DNA from: an uncultured Deferribacterales bacterium
Lineage (GTDB): Bacteria > Chrysiogenota > Deferribacteres > Deferribacterales > Mucispirillaceae
Direction: 5' to 3'
Length of the DNA stretch: 55,231 nt
Assembly: GCA_947853665.1 (NCBI GenBank)
Contig: CANTXF010000032.1
Coordinates: 1 to 55,231 of the forward strand
The position numbers and the translations under genes were made by a program. Below, in pieces: positions 52,320-55,231 of this stretch (its first letter is position 1; every line of letters starts with the position of its first letter). Below the pieces are notes generated by a model. The model searched no databases. It saw nothing but the letters and a program-made list of their open reading frames with translations, and was not told the origin of the DNA.

Positions 52320-53391
52320 TGAATTCCGTGATGAATGGTATTATCTTCTTTTTAAAGGCGTCGGCGTTTTTTATGCCCATGGTAAGGGCCATTTCGTCTA
52401 TCGTGTCTTCCGCGGAATCCTGCTCGGAGTCTATTTTATTGGCGTAGTAGACGGCGCGGCACATAGGTTTGGACGTTACGTTATGATGTTCTTTCACGGC
52501 TTCGGCCACCGCCGGGGATACGGACCATTTGCGCAGTATCAGGGCCCCGGCTTCCGGGTGGGCCATGCCGAGCTGCTGCCGTTCTTCTTCCACATAGCTT
52601 ACTTCCTTTACTAGGAAATCGGCCATCAGCGTTTTGCCTACGTCGTGGAGCAGGCCGGCCATATATAGAGAATCTTCGTCCATCCCAAGTTCTTTCCCTA
52701 TAAACTGGGCGATACAGGCGGTTTTATATGAATGGGCCCACAAAGCGCTGCCCGTGGTCTTATACATATTGAAAGGTTTATTGTAAAACTGCTCCATGGA
52801 TATGGCGGCCGCGATGTTTTTTACCGAGTTGAAGCCCAGAAGCACCGTGGCTCTGTCTATGGAGGTTATTTCCTGCCTCACTCCGTAAAACGGCGAGTTT
52901 ACGAGCTTAATGACTCTGGACGATATGCCCTGGTCTTTTTTTATTTTGGAGGTAACGTCCGCCATTGTGGCGGAATCGCTTCTCGTAAGCAGTATAAGCT
53001 GCTGGGCCAGGGCCGGCAGGGGCGGTATGTTTTCCGCTTTTGCGAGGATCTTTATCCTGACCGTATCGTATTCGTCCGCGCTGAGGGCGGGGGCCGCTTC
53101 CGATATATGCCTTAACTTTGCGGTAACGGCTTCCGCGTTTACCGGCGGAAATATTATGCCGTTTATGGGATATTCCCTTATTCTGGAATTTACTGCCGCG
53201 TCTTTCGTGGTTATATAAAAAAAAGCGGGCAGCTTAAAGGTCTTGGGCACGGCGTAAAGGGCCTCGATAGAGGATATTTCATATACCTCCGCCTGCACGC
53301 CAGCAGCGGAATTCACCACCTTGACGCTGCCCATCATGGCGGTCTTGAATATCTGATAGCCGCTTTCGCTTCCTATATATCTTACGTTCAT
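52306..53391 (-). CDS. HDOD domain signalling protein
   Basis: This 361-residue protein has an HDOD domain (about 113-310) with IPPLPALAQQLILLT, VIKLVNSPFYG, FNSVKNIAAAIS, YMAGLLHDVGKTLMADF and AVKEHHNV. The HD of the ancestral phosphohydrolase survives only in part (LHDVGK). The N-terminal 110 residues are a different, receiver-like or MgtE-N-like lobe not assigned. HDOD proteins act as non-catalytic signalling scaffolds in chemotaxis, motility and type IV pili. It is four bases after the CheY gene. Confidence 0.88.
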   Translation of the reverse strand: MNVRYIGSESGYQIFKTAMMGSVKVVNSAAGVQAEVYEISSIEALYAVPKTFKLPAFFYITTKDAAVNSRIREYPINGIIFPPVNAEAVTAKLRHISEAAPALSADEYDTVRIKILAKAENIPPLPALAQQLILLTRSDSATMADVTSKIKKDQGISSRVIKLVNSPFYGVRQEITSIDRATVLLGFNSVKNIAAAISMEQFYNKPFNMYKTTGSALWAHSYKTACIAQFIGKELGMDEDSLYMAGLLHDVGKTLMADFLVKEVSYVEEERQQLGMAHPEAGALILRKWSVSPAVAEAVKEHHNVTSKPMCRAVYYANKIDSEQDSAEDTIDEMALTMGIKNADAFKKKIIPFITEFNADI

Positions 53392-53395
53392 AATA

Positions 53396-53755
53396 TTATT
53401 TTACCGTTTCGCTTACTGCTTCCATAAGCTCTTTGGGAGAGAAAGGTTTGGTCATGTATCTGTCCGCCCCGGCTTCGCCGCCCAGCTTGTAATCCTTTTC
53501 TCCGGCGTTGGCAGTAAGGAGTATTATAGGCTTTTCCTTCGTGCGTTCGTTCTGCCTGAGCAGCTTCGTGGCTTCAAGGCCGGTCATTTCCGGCATCATA
53601 ACGTCCAGTATTATTACGTCCGGGTCGTGCTTTTCCGCCATTTCCACGGCCTGTTTCCCGTTTTCGGCTTCCACAACGTCGTGCCCGCATTTCCGCAGAT
53701 AAAGGGCCACTACTTTTCTGAGACGCAGTTCGTCGTCGGCTATAAGAATTTTCAT
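53396..53755 (-). CDS. CheY-like response regulator
   Basis: This 119-residue single receiver domain has all the usual residues: acidic pair D7-D8, phosphoacceptor D51 in IILDVMMPEMTG, T81 and K103 in MTKPF. It has no output domain and would act by protein contact, most likely on the HDOD or SpoIIE-type neighbour. ATG 53755 overlaps the stop of the histidine-kinase-like gene by four bases (ATGA) and begins the domain directly; a longer in-frame opening upstream lies inside that gene. Confidence 0.93.
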   Translation of the reverse strand: MKILIADDELRLRKVVALYLRKCGHDVVEAENGKQAVEMAEKHDPDVIILDVMMPEMTGLEATKLLRQNERTKEKPIILLTANAGEKDYKLGGEAGADRYMTKPFSPKELMEAVSETVK

Positions 53756-54330
53756 TGTCCGAACCTCAGCTCCAGGCGTTTTTCTCCGTATGAGAAACCT
53801 ATGCCCAGCTTTCCGAAAAGACGGGCAAATATTGCGAATATGGCGGGAGTTTCCCCCGGATTTTCCTTTTCGATAACGTATACGCCGTTTCTTCCCGTGA
53901 TTTTTACGCTGCCCCTGCTTTTTCTGGCTTCTTCGCATAATATTATTTCAAGCAGGTTTTTCACTATGTGCCCGTTGGATTTAAATTTGAAGGAGTCCGT
54001 GTCTACGGAAAGGCTTATACCCTGTTCGGCTATGGTTATGGGCACCTTTGTGGTAAAGTGGCTTATCAGTCTCGAAGGCTCTATTTCTTCCTTATCCGTG
54101 CTTACGGGAACCCCCAGCACGAAATCGAATAGTATTTCCATGCCCTTGTCGTAAACGTCCAGGAAATAGGCCGATTCGGATATAACGTCGGACATGTTTT
54201 CCATGTCGTCTCCCAGACCGCATTTGAATACCATCACTGTGGCTACCACCATGGCGGTTGACGTCCTTATATTGTGGGAAAAATACTCTCTTACTACGGA
54301 GAGTTCTTCTGTATTGTACGCGTCTTCCAT
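53752..54330 (-). CDS. Degenerate histidine-kinase-like protein
   Basis: This 192-residue protein starts with an H-box-like helix (EYFSHNIRTSTAMVVATVMV, His19) followed by a longer helix region and a C-terminal half shaped like a HATPase_c domain (KSNGHIVKNLLEIILCEEARKS). The N-box NLLEIIL lacks the usual Asn pair, and the glycine-rich lid is short (NGVYVIEKENPGE). So phosphate transfer from ATP is doubtful; it may serve as a phosphotransfer or phosphatase partner. It overlaps the CheY gene. I chose ATG 54330; a TTG 36 bases upstream lacks a ribosome-binding site. Confidence 0.6.
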   Translation of the reverse strand: MEDAYNTEELSVVREYFSHNIRTSTAMVVATVMVFKCGLGDDMENMSDVISESAYFLDVYDKGMEILFDFVLGVPVSTDKEEIEPSRLISHFTTKVPITIAEQGISLSVDTDSFKFKSNGHIVKNLLEIILCEEARKSRGSVKITGRNGVYVIEKENPGETPAIFAIFARLFGKLGIGFSYGEKRLELRFGQ

Positions 54331-54498
54331 GTTGTGTTCCCGGAGTTTTTTTAAATTTATGTTCAATTATACGGCTATATTCGCAAAAATCAAAGCATAA
54401 ATTGATTTTTACTTTCCCGGCGGCTATAATGATGGAGGAAACGGCGGGCCTCCGGAGGCTTTGCCTTTTCCTTTAGGGATTTTACGGAGGAAACGTTA

Positions 54499-54911
54499 AT
54501 GGACGACTGTATTTTTTGTAAATAATAGCCGGGGAGATACCTTCCGCAAAAGTATATGAGGACGACGGCTTTATCGCGTTTATGGATATCGCCCCCATAG
54601 CTTTGGGGCATACTCTCGTTATACCCAAGGCTCACTGCCGCAACGCCCTGGATACTCCGCCGGACGTGGCGCGCGGTTTTTATCCGGTTATCGTTAAGGT
54701 GGCGAACGCCGTCAAAAAGGCTTATAACGCCGACGGGGTAAATATCATGCAGTTTAACGAGCCCAGCGCGGGGCAGGAAGTGTTCCATTCCCACGTGCAT
54801 ATAATACCCAGGCGCGAAGGCGACGGGCTGGGGATAAAGGTTCCTGCAAGGCTCAAGGTAGGCGCGGAAGATATCGCCTCCGCCGCGGAAAAGATACGGA
54901 GCGCGTTTTAA
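54499..54911 (+). pseudogene. HIT-family nucleotide hydrolase with a one-base frameshift
   Basis: ATG 54499, behind ACGGAGG, encodes MDDCIFCK, the exact opening of a HIT (Hint-type) protein, and then stops at TAA 54523-54525. The rest of the protein lies in the next frame: IIAGEIPSAKVYEDDGFIA is readable from 54522, continuing through GHTLVIPKAHCRNAL to the catalytic triad region FHSHVHIIPR (HxHxH) and ending at 54911. One extra A in the AAA at 54520-54522 restores a normal 137-residue Hint protein. Either the gene is newly inactive, or the base was lost in sequencing. HINT proteins hydrolyse purine nucleotide phosphoramidates. Confidence 0.85.
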
Positions 54912-54930
54912 GCTTTCTGCGCATGAGCCC

Positions 54931-55231
54931 GCGTCAGTCTGTTTTTACGGAAAGAAAACGGGTTGAACTTGTTATTGGGGCTTCAGGCGTGCTTCCGTTT
55001 AAGCCCGGTTACAGGAAGTAACCGTCCGCCGGATATGAAATATCCGGCGTAAGCGCAGCGAAACCGCGCTTTTGCGCAGCGTGCGTCAATCTGTTTTTAC
55101 GGGAGAAAACGGGTTGAACTTGTTATCGGGGCTTCAGGCGTGCTTACGTTTAAGCCCGGTTATAGGATGTAACCGTCCGCCGGATATGAAAGATTCGGCG
55201 TAAGCATAGCGAAACCGCGCTTTTGCGCAGC
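54931..55231 (+). repeat. Tandem 152-bp repeat with conserved hairpins
   Basis: Unit 1 runs from 54931 to 55082; unit 2 begins at 55083 and reaches the window edge. They match over about 150 positions with roughly ten substitutions and one single-base indel. Each unit has a GGGCTT/AAGCCC stem, a CGGTTA(C/T) stem closing AGGA(A/T), a CGCCGGATAT stem and a GCGC-TTTT-GCGC hairpin. Some differences between the units keep the pairing as G-U. There is no open frame in it. Confidence 0.85.

Noticed and set aside
1-55231. CRISPR array, insertion sequences, prophage genes or a selenocysteine site
   Set aside because: No regularly spaced repeats, transposase, integrase, phage structural gene or in-frame TGA with a plausible context was seen.

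Overview
The window looks like chromosomal DNA of an anaerobic, flagellated, diderm bacterium that respires with menaquinone and multihaem cytochromes. The evidence is a class III ribonucleotide reductase, a demethylmenaquinone methyltransferase, two multihaem c-type cytochromes, an outer-membrane beta-barrel protein, several lipoproteins, flagellin and an SfrAB-like oxidoreductase pair. This combination fits Deferribacterota or metal-reducing deltaproteobacterial-type lineages, but the placement is an inference from gene content and no marker gene here settles it.

Bases 1-17.3 kb form a visibly AT-richer glycan island. On the plus strand it carries two fused double glycosyltransferases, a FkbM-type methyltransferase, two polytopic membrane proteins of GT-C type, a WecE-like dTDP-4-amino-sugar transaminase, an ATP-grasp ligase, an ArnC/GtrB-like polyprenyl-phosphate glycosyltransferase and a WecD-like N-acyltransferase. 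On the minus strand it carries DUF362, a CapK-like adenylate-forming enzyme and a pair of EmrE/ArnE-like small membrane proteins. Three of the plus-strand genes are each interrupted by a run of exactly nine G. In two of them the reading frame is broken at the run and is restored by 7 or 10 G; in the third the frame is intact. I read this as a three-switch phase-variable system for decorating a surface glycan or flagellin. A fourth gene carries an in-frame hexanucleotide repeat.

Bases 17.7-20.9 kb hold a cobalamin riboswitch ahead of an anaerobic ribonucleotide reductase operon. The glycyl-radical domain is not part of NrdD but is encoded by its own 59-codon gene between nrdD and nrdG. Bases 20.9-30.8 kb hold a respiratory module: a 13-haem cytochrome read divergently from an operon for a beta-barrel protein, a pentahaem cytochrome, a DmsA-like Tat-dependent putative lipoprotein, a DmsB-like ferredoxin subunit and a TorD-like chaperone. 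The part list resembles the outer-membrane DMSO reductase modules of Shewanella.

Bases 30.9-43.7 kb are ordinary-composition genes: ClsC-like phospholipase D, tRNA-Arg(UCU), DUF72, an FlhB C-domain homologue, an O-antigen-ligase-like protein, a very long flagellin with a sigma-28-like promoter, small proteins, an ABC-F ATPase, a phosphohexomutase and DUF2461. Bases 43.8-47.9 kb encode the SfrB/SfrA-like flavoprotein and iron-sulphur pair. An HxlR regulator and a divergent NAD(P)-binding protein follow. A minus-strand signalling operon (histidine-kinase-like, CheY, HDOD, SpoIIE phosphatase, MenG) fills 50.0-54.3 kb. The window ends with a HIT-family gene broken by one missing base and a tandem 152-bp repeat whose two copies keep the same hairpins.
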